The notes beneath the pieces are model-generated. The model saw nothing but the letters and a program-made list of their open reading frames with translations. It did not search any database and was not told where the DNA came from. The translations under genes were made by a program, and so were the position numbers. From Brachypodius melanocephalos (Eukaryota; Chordata; Aves; Passeriformes; Pycnonotidae), in the NCBI GenBank assembly GCA_013398615.1, contig VZSR01003282.1, positions 323,633 to 387,632 of the forward strand: a DNA stretch of 64,000 nt. The letters run 5' to 3'. Shown one piece after another: positions 40,401-48,889 of this stretch (position 1 is the stretch's first letter; each line of letters starts with the position of its first letter).

Positions 40401-43400
40401 ACTAATTGGGTTTGTTTATGAAAAAGAAGCCTATTATCACAGAGTCACTATGGTGTTCTATTTACTCAGGTCTTACTTTGTAACTGCAATAGCCAGAGCT
40501 CTGATCAGGTCAAAGGAAGGGATTAAAGGCACTGAAACTGGATGTAGACTTTCAAGTGATTGAGTCCAAATTTGCATTCTACAACTCCTATCTGAGAGTG
40601 GAGATATTTGACTGATTGGGCATTTCAGTTTTTGGCTGTGATTGTTCCCAGGTAGCTGCAGTTCTTTGTTGTCTCCAGGTTGTGTTAACCCACATGTGCC
40701 TCAGGCCAGCAGGTGAAACTTTGTGTAAGATCCCATAGATGTTGAGCAAATAAAATGTGGTGAGAATAATGAAATCAGCAAGAAATCCTATTAATGTTCT
40801 CTGCATTCAGAAAAGGAGGGGAAACGTTGTGATTTCTGGTGCAAGCCCAGTATCTATTCTCTATTAATTCTTTTATCCAAGTCATTGAATACAAAATTTG
40901 TAAAGAATCACTGTAAAGATCTGCTCCAGTCCTGTCAAATGCCCCCAGATATAGGCAGAGATCACACTTCCTTTGTGCTTTCTTCTGTTGATTTGCTGCT
41001 CTCTGCTGATAGGGGTCCAGTCCTTAGCACAGGGTGGAGGTGCCTTACCTGACTGCTGGATGTCCTTGCTGGTTGTTGTGTTTGCTGATAATGCAGAAAT
41101 TGCAGATTTAAACCCCTTCGGGCTGAGAACTGAGACTGAACTGTCTGAACAAGAGCTCTGATTACTGGTGTGTTGTCATAAAAGGCCTGGGCTGGCCACA
41201 TTTGAAAAGGAAAGCGGAGAGCTCTGGTTCTCTTTTTCTTCCAAATAAAAATAGAAGGATTAGTAGCTGACAGCCTGAGAGAGACTCGTGCTGCAGAAGG
41301 CCAGCAGGTGTGGGATACAGGCTGAGTGCTCTGCTGGCTGCATTCAGGGGAGCTCAGCCCTGTTCTCCTGGCAGGGGCTGAGGAGTTACTGTGCCCCATG
41401 GGCAGTGCAGTGTGGGGCAGGAGCTGCCTCTGCTGCAGCCTCTGCTTTGTACGTGCAGGATCACACACCCAGCCGTGCTGAATGTCTCCACTCCATGTGT
41501 CTGTGTCTTTAGAACACTGAATTATAAGCTCTCTTTTAATGTGGTATCAACAACTACCAACCGCAGTTAAGTTTAGCATCCAAAAACGCAAGTGTTTGTT
41601 GCTACCAGTCCACTTCTCCTTTTTTATCTGTGCAGTGAATTTTAGTCAGGTTCTCCATCAGGTCCCTGAGGTAGGAAATGGTTTGAAAATACATCACGTT
41701 CTAAAAGAATGTTCCCCCCTAAAAGCAATCGATTTGTCATTACTCTTGCAGGGTGAAAATAAAATTGGCATGGAATTGTGCAAATATTTGCACTGACTAC
41801 CTGTGGGAAACAGGTTGGCACAGTCCTGCTCTCCAGGGAGGCAGTGAGGGGGAAACACCTACTGTGTCCCACCCCAGCTCTGAACTGCTGCCAGCCCGGC
41901 CCCAGATTGCAGGGGATGGCAAGGACTGCTGCGTGCCAGGATTTGGTGGGGTGACCCACGGGGACAGAGTGGTGGCCACTCTTTGCCTGGGGCTCTGCTC
42001 TCCAGGGTGCCGCATCTCCCCCGTGCCCTCAGAGCAGCTCTCTGGGGGCTCACCTCCCTCGTCCCACCTCAGAGCTCTCACACACTCTCCTGAAACTCTC
42101 CTGGGCTCTCCTGGCATCGTGGTTCATTATTTCCTATTGAATATTTATGAGACAGTGTTTGAAAGCAGAGTTTTAATGAAAATATGCTTATCAAAAATTA
42201 CACAAATGTGTACCTGCAATTCTACAAAAGGTACCTTTACTGAAGTGAATCAGTTATGCTCATTTATCAGCTGGTGTTTTATTAAAATTTTACTTACTGT
42301 GGTGTTTAAAAGCAAAATTGAGTATTAAGATACTTTGATTTTGAGGTTTTCTATAAAATTACCTTTACATAGAAGAAATAGTAGCTAAGATGTTGCTAGT
42401 TGTAATAGAGCAAAAGAAAATGAACAGCTTTATTTAGATGTGGACAGGGCAAAATCAAAGCTTGAGTAAACATTGGAAGACAAATATAAAAAGTGTTGGA
42501 AGGGCGTTCCAACTTAGGGACATGATGTGCAGTTGAAAATGTATTTCCAGGGGTGTCTGCCTTCCCTGGGTGTGGATTTCATGGCAGTGCCATTGCCTGG
42601 TGACAGGGACACTCTGTTACTGCTGGCTGTGCTCTCTGCAGCCTGGGGAGGATGGCAGCACAGCCAAGAGAACAGCCCTGATGGTGTCCCTGGTGCTCCC
42701 TGCCCGCTCTCCCTGCCTGCTCCCTGCCCGCTCTCCCTGCCTGCTCCCTGCCTGCTCTCCCTGCCTGCTCCCTGCCCGCTCTCCCTGCCTGCTCCCTGCC
42801 TGGCCCCTGGAGCTCCCTGGCTGCAATCAGCTGGGATCACCTGGACTGGTTCAAACTGGGCACAGAAAGGGCACAGAATGCTTCAGAACAGCTCCATAAG
42901 GAACAGACTCTGCACAATAATCTAAAAATGCCTGCAGTGAAAGGTGCAGCAGCACAGTAGTGCTGTGGGTAAAGTTCTGGAGTTACTGGTGTGAACCTCC
43001 AGCTTTTTCCTTTGAAAGAAGGGTGTGAGCCTTAAGGTTTTTTTGGTTGGTTTCGTTTTTTTTCTTTTCTTTTTTTTTTTTTTTCTTTTTCCAATGACAA
43101 GAGTGGGAGTGAGGATTTTTTAAAAAATTCTTTTAATGGAAAGGATTATAGGAAAGATTTCTTCTGCCATACACAGATGTGAGAGAACATTTCTTCTTGG
43201 CAAAGAAAGTGGGGGAGGAAAAAGAGTAGCAGGGCTATATAAAGCATGCTAGAGAAAATCTGTGGTCTAGACATGGAATCTGAAAGGTTAGCTGAGTTGT
43301 TTAAAAGAACAACTGACCAACCAAAACCCACTGAGGAACAAATCAAAAAGCACAACCAAAACTCTCCTTCCCCAAAAACCCAAACCAACAAACTCCAACA

Positions 43401-46400
43401 AAAAGAGCGCATTGAAATGAGAAAGCCCCTTTGCCTTTCTGAGGAGTTTGGGTGGAGCACCAGGGCACCATGAGGTGGGTATAGAGAAGCTCCGAGCAGT
43501 TCGGGACTGGCCTGGTAGCTCAGGAATGTGGCAGTGCCAGTGGGCAGCGTTTCCCTGTGCTCGGCAGGGTGCGGTTCCGACGGGCCCTGCAGGAGAAGCG
43601 GCAGCAGGAGAGGAAGGAGCTGGCGCTGCTGCAGGCGCGGCAGGAGCACGAGAGGGAGCAGCGCCTGGAAGAGCTCCGGCAGCAGGTGGGGATGGGATAT
43701 GGGATGTGGGATGGGATGGGATGTAGGATGGGATATGGGATATGGGATGGGATATGGGATAGGATATGGGATGGGATGGGAGATGGGATATGGGATGGGA
43801 TATGATAACGGGATATGGGATATGGGATATGGGATATGGGCTGGGATGGGCTGGGATATGGGATGGGATATGGGATGGGATATGGGCTGGGCTGGGCTTT
43901 GCCTGCAGGGTTCTCACACTGCCAGGGCAGGCAAAGAGAAAGCTACCGTCTCCCAAAGGCAAATAAATGAACCAGGGAAAAGACACTTTAGGTCTGACCA
44001 ACCCTAATTCTCTCCTGTTATAAATCCTATGTCCTTTGTAGCTCTGACAACAAGAACATTATGACATTAAATTGGACTGTAGGAGCTGCTGATATCTCAG
44101 AGGAGATAGAAAAGGGTTTTTTCCACGTTGGACGTGATTTTTCTTCTGTGATTTTTTTCTGGGTTTTGTTTGTTTTAATAACCTTAAGTCTGCCTTGAGT
44201 CTTAGGCAAGATTTATGAGTAATTTATGTTCTTTTTAAATTCTGAAAACTTGCACACCTTGGATGACTTTTCTCCAGAGATGTTTGAGTCTCTGAAACTT
44301 TTGCACATTACTTTTAAAACGACACCCATAAAATGCTTATTAATGCTTGCTAATATCATAGTAAAAGTAGTGCTAGGGTTATTTTTTTCTACTGCTGACT
44401 TTTGATAGAGTAATTTTGCCTCAATTTACATTTCCATATGTAATCTCCTTGTTTTTTCCTCCAAAGAGACTGGTTGGTAGTCATGATCTGTTGAGCCCTT
44501 CCCACTGACTCAATTCTCTTGCCAGAGTAGAAAATGCTTCTAGAAGGACCTTTGCCTGGAATGCTCCCACTTCATTATACTTCCCTGAGCGACATTTATT
44601 CTCTGTTTCACACTAATGAAATGCTATTTCATAAAGTATGTGCATTGTTTGTATGGGGACAGGGGGAAAGATCTTTAGTAAAGTCATTAGGCCTGTGGGT
44701 TTGGGCAGCCCGTAAATACCAAGATGACATTTTATTAAAGAGATGGGTGAAAAAATTATCATATGCAATTTAAAGTATATTTTTCTGGTTTTAGCCATTC
44801 TTCACATGGACTTTAGCTATTTTGCTCATGCATCTTTCTCTATTTTTCCAAAGTAGTACTAGCCTGTATCTGAATATTTTAACACAAAGAAAGTAAACAA
44901 TGGAAAAAGATTAACTCTGGCACAATACAGTGTCTGGGAGTCTGATATTGATCTAGCCACAGGAAATTACACAGTTAAAGCAGATACACTTCAGGAAAAA
45001 AAAAAAAAAGAAGACGAGTTGTATTATTTGGGGCATATCACTCAATGTTGTTGCCCATTACTCTGTAAAAATTGTGAACTGTCACCCCGAACAGTTTTGT
45101 TTCCATTGGAAGAAAAAGAAGAAAGTCTGGACTTGCAGGATTTGTGGGTATTGCAGAATTATGAGGCTGCTGGATCCCTGTAGAGCCTGGGCTGGACACT
45201 GGAGCTCGTCAGTGTCTGCTGGAGAGCTGAGGGTGCTGTTGCTTCTCTCTCCCACATCCTTGCAGTGCCCAGGCTGCCTCTGCAGCTGGCAGCCTGTGCC
45301 TCTGTTGTGCTCCAGGACAGTGACTGTGGGTGTTCTCACAGGGTGTGTCACTGACAGTGACCTGCTCTCACCTCAGCTCTGCACACACAGAGTAATTGTT
45401 ACTCTCACATGGCCTCTCTAGGTTGCCGTTGTTGCGAAATTCGATCCAGCCAGAGCAGTGGCTGACACGGTGGCGTCCAAAGCTCGGATGGGCATTGGGA
45501 CCAAGGAGGAGTTTGAGCTGCAGCAGCCCCTGTTCAGGCTGCACACCTACAGTGAAGAGCAGGTACGGGCTGTGCTTGTGCTCTGTCAATGGAGCAGGAA
45601 CTCAGCTAACTCTGCTGGTGTTCCAGGGCACTCAGGCTGCTCAGGAGATTGCTCCCTCAATTTCAAATGCACTCAAGGAACATCTTGGTATCTTTAGATT
45701 CCCTTACTGTCCCCTGTCTGCTCAGTCAATGCATTTGCAATTATTCCCACTCTGGAATTTGAAAATTATTTACAAGAAGAGAAGAGCTATGGTACAGTTC
45801 TGTGATGTAAATCTTTCTTTTGACACTGAATAGGATGAAATCTAACAATGTCTGTAGTTAAAGTTGCCCAGCACTTCCCATTTAAAGCTTCTCAGTTTGG
45901 CAATGGAAAGATGTGGGTTTTGTCTGGTTATTAAAATTCCCCAAATCTGACCAATGTACGAGGTTCTGACAAATCTTAACTTAAACATGCTCTGGAAGCA
46001 ATGTGTCGCACTTCCTTGTACTTCCAGTGCGGTTCCACTGCAGACTGTGGAACAGGGATTGGAAAGAGGCTTACAGATTTTGTCAGATAAACTTTTGAAG
46101 AATTTCAGAAGTAATTTTCCTGGGATTAATTGTTATTCTGACAAATGCAAGTGGCAGTGCCATGTAAGCACAAGCAACACTGTGAGAAAAATCATAAAGG
46201 CCTTGTATTCTATAGGAACATCCAGGAGGAGATTGGAATCTGTGCTGCACTTGGGCTGTGTGCATGGACAACATGAGGGAAGGCAGCAGCTCCTCAGGGA
46301 GCTTTTTGGCTTCTATTGATCATTGCTGTGGTTTTTTTAACAGGTAATTTCTGACCCCAGGCTCCGGGTTGAGCTCGCTCTCCGAGAAGCTGGACTGCAT

Positions 46401-46490
46401 AAAACACTTTATGCAAGAGAGGTTCTGTCGAAACTTCCACCACCAAAGCTTCCAAGAAGAGACATGGAGTCTACAGCTTTTAAAATGTAG
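11009..46490 (+). CDS. CCDC148: CCDC148, coiled-coil domain-containing protein 148 (14 coding exons, 605 codons)
   Basis: The full coding span joins 11009-11063, 12616-12737, 15586-15689, 16253-16335, 16497-16660, 16914-17009, 17099-17280, 22628-22766, 24790-24996, 37600-37740, 38987-39105, 43568-43685, 45422-45562 and 46344-46490. All junctions are GT-AG and keep phase, giving 1,818 nt. Signature blocks shared with mammalian CCDC148 are KYKPVDY near residue 41, QVWWQEY near 81, RRTLYLDVLQRY near 297, CADLRAK near 378, KARMGI near 530, SDPRLRVELALREAGLHKTLYA near 560-581 (quoted in part) and the C-terminal RDMESTAFKM. Residues about 340-510 are charged and rich in Glu, Lys, Arg and Gln, typical of a long coiled coil. 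There is no signal peptide, membrane segment or enzyme motif. The family has no established biochemical function. The first 19 residues do not resemble the human N-terminus as I remember it. Identification is secure; the exact N-terminus is less so. Confidence 0.95.
11160..11640 (-). mobile_element. CR1 LINE 3' fragment, reverse orientation
   Basis: It starts with GGTTTAGCTTGGAAGGGACC, then CTGCCATGGGCAGGGACACC and CTCCAAGCCCCAGTGTCCAAC. Further on come CCCAACTCTCTCAGCCTGTC and CCAGCCCTCTGAGCAT. These are words of the reverse complement of avian CR1 3' ends as I know them. A 47-bp tandem duplication sits inside. It lies in CCDC148 intron 2. Open frames here are not genes. Confidence 0.75.
11332..11425 (+). 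repeat. 47-bp tandem duplication inside the CR1 fragment
   Basis: Two nearly identical adjacent copies, each with CACAGGAACAATTCCTC and ACTTCTGTCCTGTCTGT. Only a few substitutions separate them, so the duplication is recent relative to the element. Confidence 0.9.
12616..12737 (+). CDS. CCDC148: CCDC148 exon 3
   Basis: Encodes residues 19-59 and contains KYKPVDYEHL, one of the best-conserved N-terminal blocks of the family. The acceptor AACTAG precedes 12616 and the donor GTATGA follows 12737; the exon ends on a complete codon. Confidence 0.93.
13388..13437 (+). repeat. T-rich tract
   Basis: Runs of T broken by single C, about 50 bp, in CCDC148 intron 3. Confidence 0.95.
13846..13892 (+). 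repeat. 47-bp copy of the exon 7 acceptor region
   Basis: It matches 16867-16913 with three substitutions over 47 bases, ending in GTTTCATGAAATAG in both. The sequences diverge on either side. It lies in intron 3, 3.0 kb upstream of the copy that serves as the exon 7 acceptor. Confidence 0.9.
14182..14272 (+). repeat. Imperfect ~32-bp tandem repeat
   Basis: Three units marked by CAGGTAYATTCA and CCTGRGGCAC or CCTGGCACTGA words. Intron 3 of CCDC148. Confidence 0.7.
14462..14545 (+). repeat. GTGTGTCTGGGYGTGG minisatellite
   Basis: About four imperfect copies of a 16-18 bp G/T-rich unit in CCDC148 intron 3. The chance frames over it are rich in GCVWVWVCLG. Confidence 0.8.
15586..15689 (+). CDS. 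CCDC148: CCDC148 exon 4
   Basis: Encodes residues 60-93 plus two bases of codon 94. It includes SKEQMLLKQHRQVWWQEYKR, a strongly conserved block. The acceptor is TTTTCCCTGCAG and the donor GTAAGA. Confidence 0.95.
15690..16252 (+). other. CCDC148 intron 4
   Basis: 563 bp from donor GTAAGA to acceptor TTTCCTTTAG. No repeat or other feature recognised. Confidence 0.85.
16253..16335 (+). CDS. CCDC148: CCDC148 exon 5
   Basis: Completes codon 94 and encodes residues 95-121, an acidic and basic helical stretch with EEEIRTFLDEESHN. The acceptor TTTCCTTTAG and donor GTAAGA are both good. It ends with one base of codon 122. Confidence 0.92.
16497..16660 (+). CDS. CCDC148: CCDC148 exon 6
   Basis: Encodes the end of codon 122 through residue 176. 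The start EQKLSKERDTY and the segment VWQLKEDLKLQ align with the family. The acceptor is CATACAG and the donor GTTGGT, which is weaker than the others. Only 161 bp of intron separates it from exon 5. Confidence 0.92.
16867..16913 (+). repeat. 47-bp segment forming the exon 7 acceptor, duplicated at 13846
   Basis: The final AG at 16912-16913 is the splice acceptor of CCDC148 exon 7. The segment is purine-rich (CAAGAGGAAGAAGTAAC) and lacks a polypyrimidine tract. Confidence 0.9.
16914..17009 (+). CDS. CCDC148: CCDC148 exon 7, with a pyrimidine-poor acceptor
   Basis: Encodes residues 177-208, beginning IKFMKKQQKAILEGL and ending EEYKEN, a helical stretch that matches the family. The donor is GTAAGC. 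The acceptor AG at 16912-16913 follows GTTTCATGAAAT with no real polypyrimidine tract, which is unlike every other exon here. The 47 bases ending at this AG are duplicated at 13846-13892. The exon is supported by exact phase on both sides. Confidence 0.88.
17099..17280 (+). CDS. CCDC148: CCDC148 exon 8
   Basis: Encodes residues 209-268 plus two bases of codon 269. It includes the conserved LLSLECPCPVLK block. Intron 7 before it is only 89 bp. The acceptor is TTCATTGCAG and the donor GTACTG. Confidence 0.95.
20181..20357 (+). repeat. TG-rich minisatellite left of the gap
   Basis: Repeated variants of GTGTGTGTCACGGTGGCACT, mixing (TG)n with ATGGTGGCAC and CACGGTG units. It runs into the N block, so its full length is unknown. 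Confidence 0.85.
20358..20588. other. Assembly gap (231 N)
   Basis: The bases are undetermined. The gap starts inside a TGTG-rich array (20181-20357) within CCDC148 intron 8, so it is probably a collapsed or unsequenced minisatellite. Open frames crossing it are meaningless. Confidence 0.99.
21113..21170 (+). repeat. Imperfect 19-20 bp tandem repeat, three copies
   Basis: The unit is marked by CAGCTGACAAA, seen at three successive points, the last as CAGCTAACAAA. Intronic. Confidence 0.7.
21308..21391 (+). repeat. 12-bp tandem repeat, seven copies
   Basis: GATATAAATGAC is repeated about seven times with one or two substitutions at the right end. It lies in CCDC148 intron 8. Its reverse complement reads as repeated SFIS in one frame, which is a chance frame. 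Confidence 0.95.
22628..22766 (+). CDS. CCDC148: CCDC148 exon 9
   Basis: Completes codon 269 and encodes residues 270-315. RRRTLYLDVLQRYLPHKSRQ is among the strongest family signatures in the window. The acceptor is GCATTCCTGTAG and the donor GTAAGG. Confidence 0.96.
22767..24789 (+). other. CCDC148 intron 9
   Basis: Mostly unique AT-rich DNA, GC-richer at 23720-23930, with the small GAATATC repeat at 23930-23995. No gene seen. Confidence 0.8.
23930..23995 (+). repeat. GCTGACAGGAATATC duplication with an internal palindrome
   Basis: GAGCTGACAGGAATATC and GGCTGACAGGAATATC flank GAATATCTAATATTCC, which is close to palindromic. In CCDC148 intron 9. Confidence 0.75.
24790..24996 (+). CDS. CCDC148: CCDC148 exon 10 (alanine-rich)
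   Basis: Encodes residues 316-384. It starts VAHEKAWDHH, and its middle is an Ala run (AVAAAAEAAAAH) built largely of GCT codons. It ends ICADLRAK, a conserved block. The acceptor is CTATTTCAG and the donor GTATGC. Confidence 0.95.
31118..31170 (+). repeat. 27-bp tandem duplication
   Basis: Two copies of AGGGTTGWATGTTTGAAAAA followed by AACATAC or AAGATT, in CCDC148 intron 10. Confidence 0.85.
36190..36350 (-). mobile_element. Possible diverged CR1 fragment, reverse orientation
   Basis: GCTGAAGGGACCCCCAGGTC, CACCCCTGCCCAAGCAGGGT and CAACCTCTCTAGG resemble reverse CR1 words, but the middle is diverged. In CCDC148 intron 10. A repeat-library search would settle it. Confidence 0.4.
37600..37740 (+). 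CDS. CCDC148: CCDC148 exon 11 (coiled coil)
   Basis: Encodes residues 385-431. After VLQWKAQQEEAAKLE it becomes almost entirely charged (RRKEKEDERERLQREQE), a strong coiled-coil signature. The acceptor is TTTCTTCCAG and the donor GTATGA. It follows the 12.6 kb intron 10. Confidence 0.95.
37741..38986 (+). other. CCDC148 intron 11
   Basis: 1.2 kb of unique sequence, GC-richer at 37960-38160. Nothing else recognised. Confidence 0.8.
38987..39105 (+). CDS. CCDC148: CCDC148 exon 12 (coiled coil)
   Basis: Encodes residues 432-470 plus two bases of codon 471. KKYWAEKEKLKWQEQ reads as KKYWAEKELKWQEQ with family-typical KYWA and KWQE motifs, then RDLQHLEELRKLMAEQ. The acceptor is AAACTCTAG and the donor GTAAAA. 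Confidence 0.95.
42696..42804 (+). repeat. 24-bp pyrimidine-rich tandem repeat
   Basis: Alternating CTCCCTGCCCG and CTCTCCCTGCCTG units, about 4.5 copies, in CCDC148 intron 12. Open frames over it (LPARSPCL repeats) are artefacts. Confidence 0.93.
43036..43092 (+). repeat. T-rich tract
   Basis: About 57 bp of T runs broken by single C and G, in CCDC148 intron 12. An A/C-rich stretch follows at 43307-43405. Confidence 0.9.
43568..43685 (+). CDS. CCDC148: CCDC148 exon 13 (GC-rich coiled coil)
   Basis: Completes codon 471 and encodes residues 472-510: RVRFRRALQEKRQQERKE and a further coiled-coil segment to RLEELRQQ. Third positions are far richer in G and C than in the other exons. The acceptor is TGCTCGGCAG. 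The donor GTGGGG at 43686 is the first bases of a long GGGAT-type array. Confidence 0.93.
43686..43898 (+). repeat. GGGAT-type G-run array directly after CCDC148 exon 13
   Basis: About 210 bp of GGGATATGGGATGGGAT variants, with several dozen GGG runs all on the + strand. It begins in the splice donor. Intramolecular G-quadruplex formation is plausible in DNA and in the pre-mRNA. Confidence 0.95.
43686..45421 (+). other. CCDC148 intron 13
   Basis: Begins with the G-run array and continues as unique AT-rich DNA with an A13 tract near 44997. No gene seen. Confidence 0.8.
45422..45562 (+). CDS. CCDC148: CCDC148 exon 14
   Basis: Encodes residues 511-557: VAVVAKFDPARAV, then SKARMGIGTKEEFELQQPLF and LHTYSEEQ, a conserved C-terminal block. 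The acceptor is GGCCTCTCTAG and the donor GTACGG. Confidence 0.96.
45563..46343 (+). other. CCDC148 intron 14
   Basis: 781 bp of unique sequence with no repeat or other element recognised. Confidence 0.85.
46344..46490 (+). CDS. CCDC148: CCDC148 exon 15, C-terminus and stop
   Basis: Encodes the last 48 residues and TAG at 46488-46490. VISDPRLRVELALREAGLHK and the terminal DMESTAFKM closely match the family. The acceptor is GTTTTTTTAACAG. Confidence 0.96.
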   Translation, partial: VISDPRLRVELALREAGLHKTLYAREVLSKLPPPKLPRRDMESTAFKM

Positions 46491-46895
46491 AGCACCTCTC
46501 ATCTGAGGGGCAGAGGAGCATCAGGGGTCTGGTCTGGCCCACAATATACAAACCTTAAACAAATTCCCTTTGGTTGTGTCCTGGAAGTGCTGAGTTCCCT
46601 GTGTGTGCAGCCATTCTAAAGCACCCCAAGCCTTTCTGAGCTGTGCTGCAGCACATTTCACCTGCCTGGTGTGGGTCTGGAGAGCTGGGGTGTGTGCTGG
46701 TGCCCATGTCCCCTTCCACTGGGAGCTGGGACACCTTGCTACAGGACTCCTGCACACAGCACAGGCCAACCTGATGTGCAGCACCTTGAGTAGGAATTCT
46801 GGGGATTTAACTGGCAGAAGTCCAAAATAGCTTTGCACAGCAGTTACTTTTGATTTCATTATGTTATATGAATAAATCCCACAATTTTATTTCAA
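46491..46895 (+). terminator. CCDC148: CCDC148 3' UTR with polyadenylation signal
   Basis: The first canonical AATAAA after the stop is at 46871-46876, and T-rich sequence follows. A cleavage site near 46890 is inferred, giving a 3' UTR of about 400 nt. Later sites could be used as well. Confidence 0.55.
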
Positions 46896-48889
46896 GGTTT
46901 CTTGAGAATTTGATTATTTTCATTCTAAAATCTTCATTGCCATGAATGTTTCTAATATTCCTTGATTATGATAAGATGAAACTTAAACCTTTGTCCATAT
47001 TTAGAAAGCAACTTGCTGCATCATATTTACTGCAAGCCAGTCATACAATTTCATACTGCAGATTAATTTTTCAGTATAAATTATAAATACAGCTGGAATC
47101 TGTATTTCTTTCTTTTCTAGTGTGACAGATTCCTGAGAGTGAGCACAGGGTCAGCCCAGGAGCAGCATAATCCCAATGTTGCAGCTGAGTTTACTGGGGG
47201 AATCTGCAGAGCCTGCCCTGGGCAGGGGGAGTTGTGTCTTCTGGGCTCAGCCTCTGTGTGCTTGTGCTAAAAATACAGTTCTGTGTATATTTGTGCTTTT
47301 TATTTTGGTATCTCCTTTGGGGTAGTTCGTTATTTTTAAAACATACTTGGCCACCTCACAACTGGCTGGATTTTGCTGTGGGGAACAGAGTGGCTGCAAG
47401 ACAATTCCCAGAAAGGCATCATCCCAAACCTAGGCAGTTGATTTTTTTTGCCTTGCCTTTAAAAGCAGATCTACAAGATAAAAAATTTTGCACCACTGAA
47501 ATTGAGATTATAGTTGTCATATTTTATAAATACCAAGATGTTAATGAAAAGGAAAGTTTAAATGAAGCAGACATTGGTTTTGAAATAGTGGGTACAAGTT
47601 TTTTTGGCAGAGATTTGTGGTTGTTTTCATGTCTGTCATTTTTCAGGGTAGAGACTGAGCAGAAGTTTACAGAAGTCTGGGCTACCTCAGTGCAATGATA
47701 AGTCAGGGCCTCTAGTGATAGAGTGAGGCCAGAATGAGGATTTTGGGGGGGATTTTCATGTAACAGTGGAGTGTGGAGAACATGCAGGTCAGTAAAAGGG
47801 TGCTTTGCACTGCACAACCAAAGCTGTTCATGCCAGGAGAGCTCTGCAGACCCCTTGGCTCTTCCCCAGTCTGGCCAGACAGCCCTTTCCTGCTCCTGTG
47901 TCAAGGAGGTGGATGTTTCACCCTACTTCATGATCCTAACTTGAGCATTGGTTATAAGAGCTGATCACAACCCTTCAGGAAATGGAGATGCTTATAATGA
48001 CATTGGTTTTCATCACAAGTCTTTCTACACTTAAACAACAGAAAGAAATCATCTAAGTTACACACATGATAAGAGTAATTTTAAAAATGTTAGTGGTAAA
48101 CAGGCTTCTCAACCTGCACCTCTTGTAGCCCTGCTTTGTGGGTTTGCCTGGGTAGGGGTGGCAGTTCAGAGCTCCGCTGTCTTTATGCCAGGGATGAATC
48201 ACGGGCAGTTCACTCTCAGTCTCACTTTTATAAAGATGAGAATTTCTCTGTGAAAATTAAGTTATTTGGTTTCAAGATAGATTACTTATTTGTGAATTTT
48301 GGTGGTGAGAAAAGTGTCTTTAATGTTAACCAGTGCCTGAAGGTCAGGTTCTCAGCTGACCACGTCTGAGTGCTGTGGTGTCCCTCTTGTACTCAAACTC
48401 TGCCATGTGCCTGTTTGTGACATCTTTAAATACCGTAGGAATGAAAATCTGAACGGCCTTTGTAACAGCAGTAACAATAATGGTCACAAACACTGATTAA
48501 TCAATCTTTTATGTCATTTACTTAGGTTTTGTCTTTATGCCCAAAGCAAAGGGATCTCCTTCCTGGAAGATCACTGTGGACAGAGTGACCCTAACAGGAC
48601 AGTCCTTTACGAAGGCTGGAGCCAGAAGTGAGGAACCTGCAGCTCTGTTCACAGCCTGAACTTCTCGTTGGTGCAGATCTTGTCCGTGCGGTTCCAGCCG
48701 CGCTCAGGCCGGCAGCTCCTGCACCGCCGTGTCCGCTGGCTCCGGCCGCTCCCCTCCCGGCGGGACCGGAGCGGGGTCTGTGTGCCGGGCCGGGCAGGGC
48801 CCGCAGCCCCGCTCCCGGTGTAGGCTCTGTGTGCCGGGCAGGGCCGGGCCGGGCCCGCAGCCCCGCAGCCGGGCCTGTGGCTGGAGCCG
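46896..48889. other. Intergenic space between convergent CCDC148 and UPP2
   Basis: About 2 kb of AT-rich DNA turning GC-rich after 48600. It must hold the UPP2 3' UTR on the - strand. A reverse-strand AATAAA lies near 47301, and weaker ATAAA or ATTAAA variants lie near 48230 and 48318. I cannot fix the UPP2 polyadenylation site. No gene seen. Confidence 0.7.

Larger units (their letters stand above)
39106..43567 (+). other. CCDC148 intron 12 (4.5 kb)
   Basis: Holds an AT-rich TTAATTAA cluster (40358-40410), the 24-bp array at 42696 and the T tract at 43036. GC-richer patches lie at 41280-41470 and 41810-42120. No gene seen. Confidence 0.8.

Noticed and set aside
42514..42925. Repeat proteins of the LPARSPCL or GERAGSRQ type
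   Set aside because: They are translations of the 24-bp intronic array and are open on both strands.
43288..44007. Long frames with PSHIPSH or GWDMGWDMG repeats (up to 237 codons)
   Set aside because: They translate the GGGAT array on either strand. Only the exon 13 part at 43568-43685 is real coding sequence.
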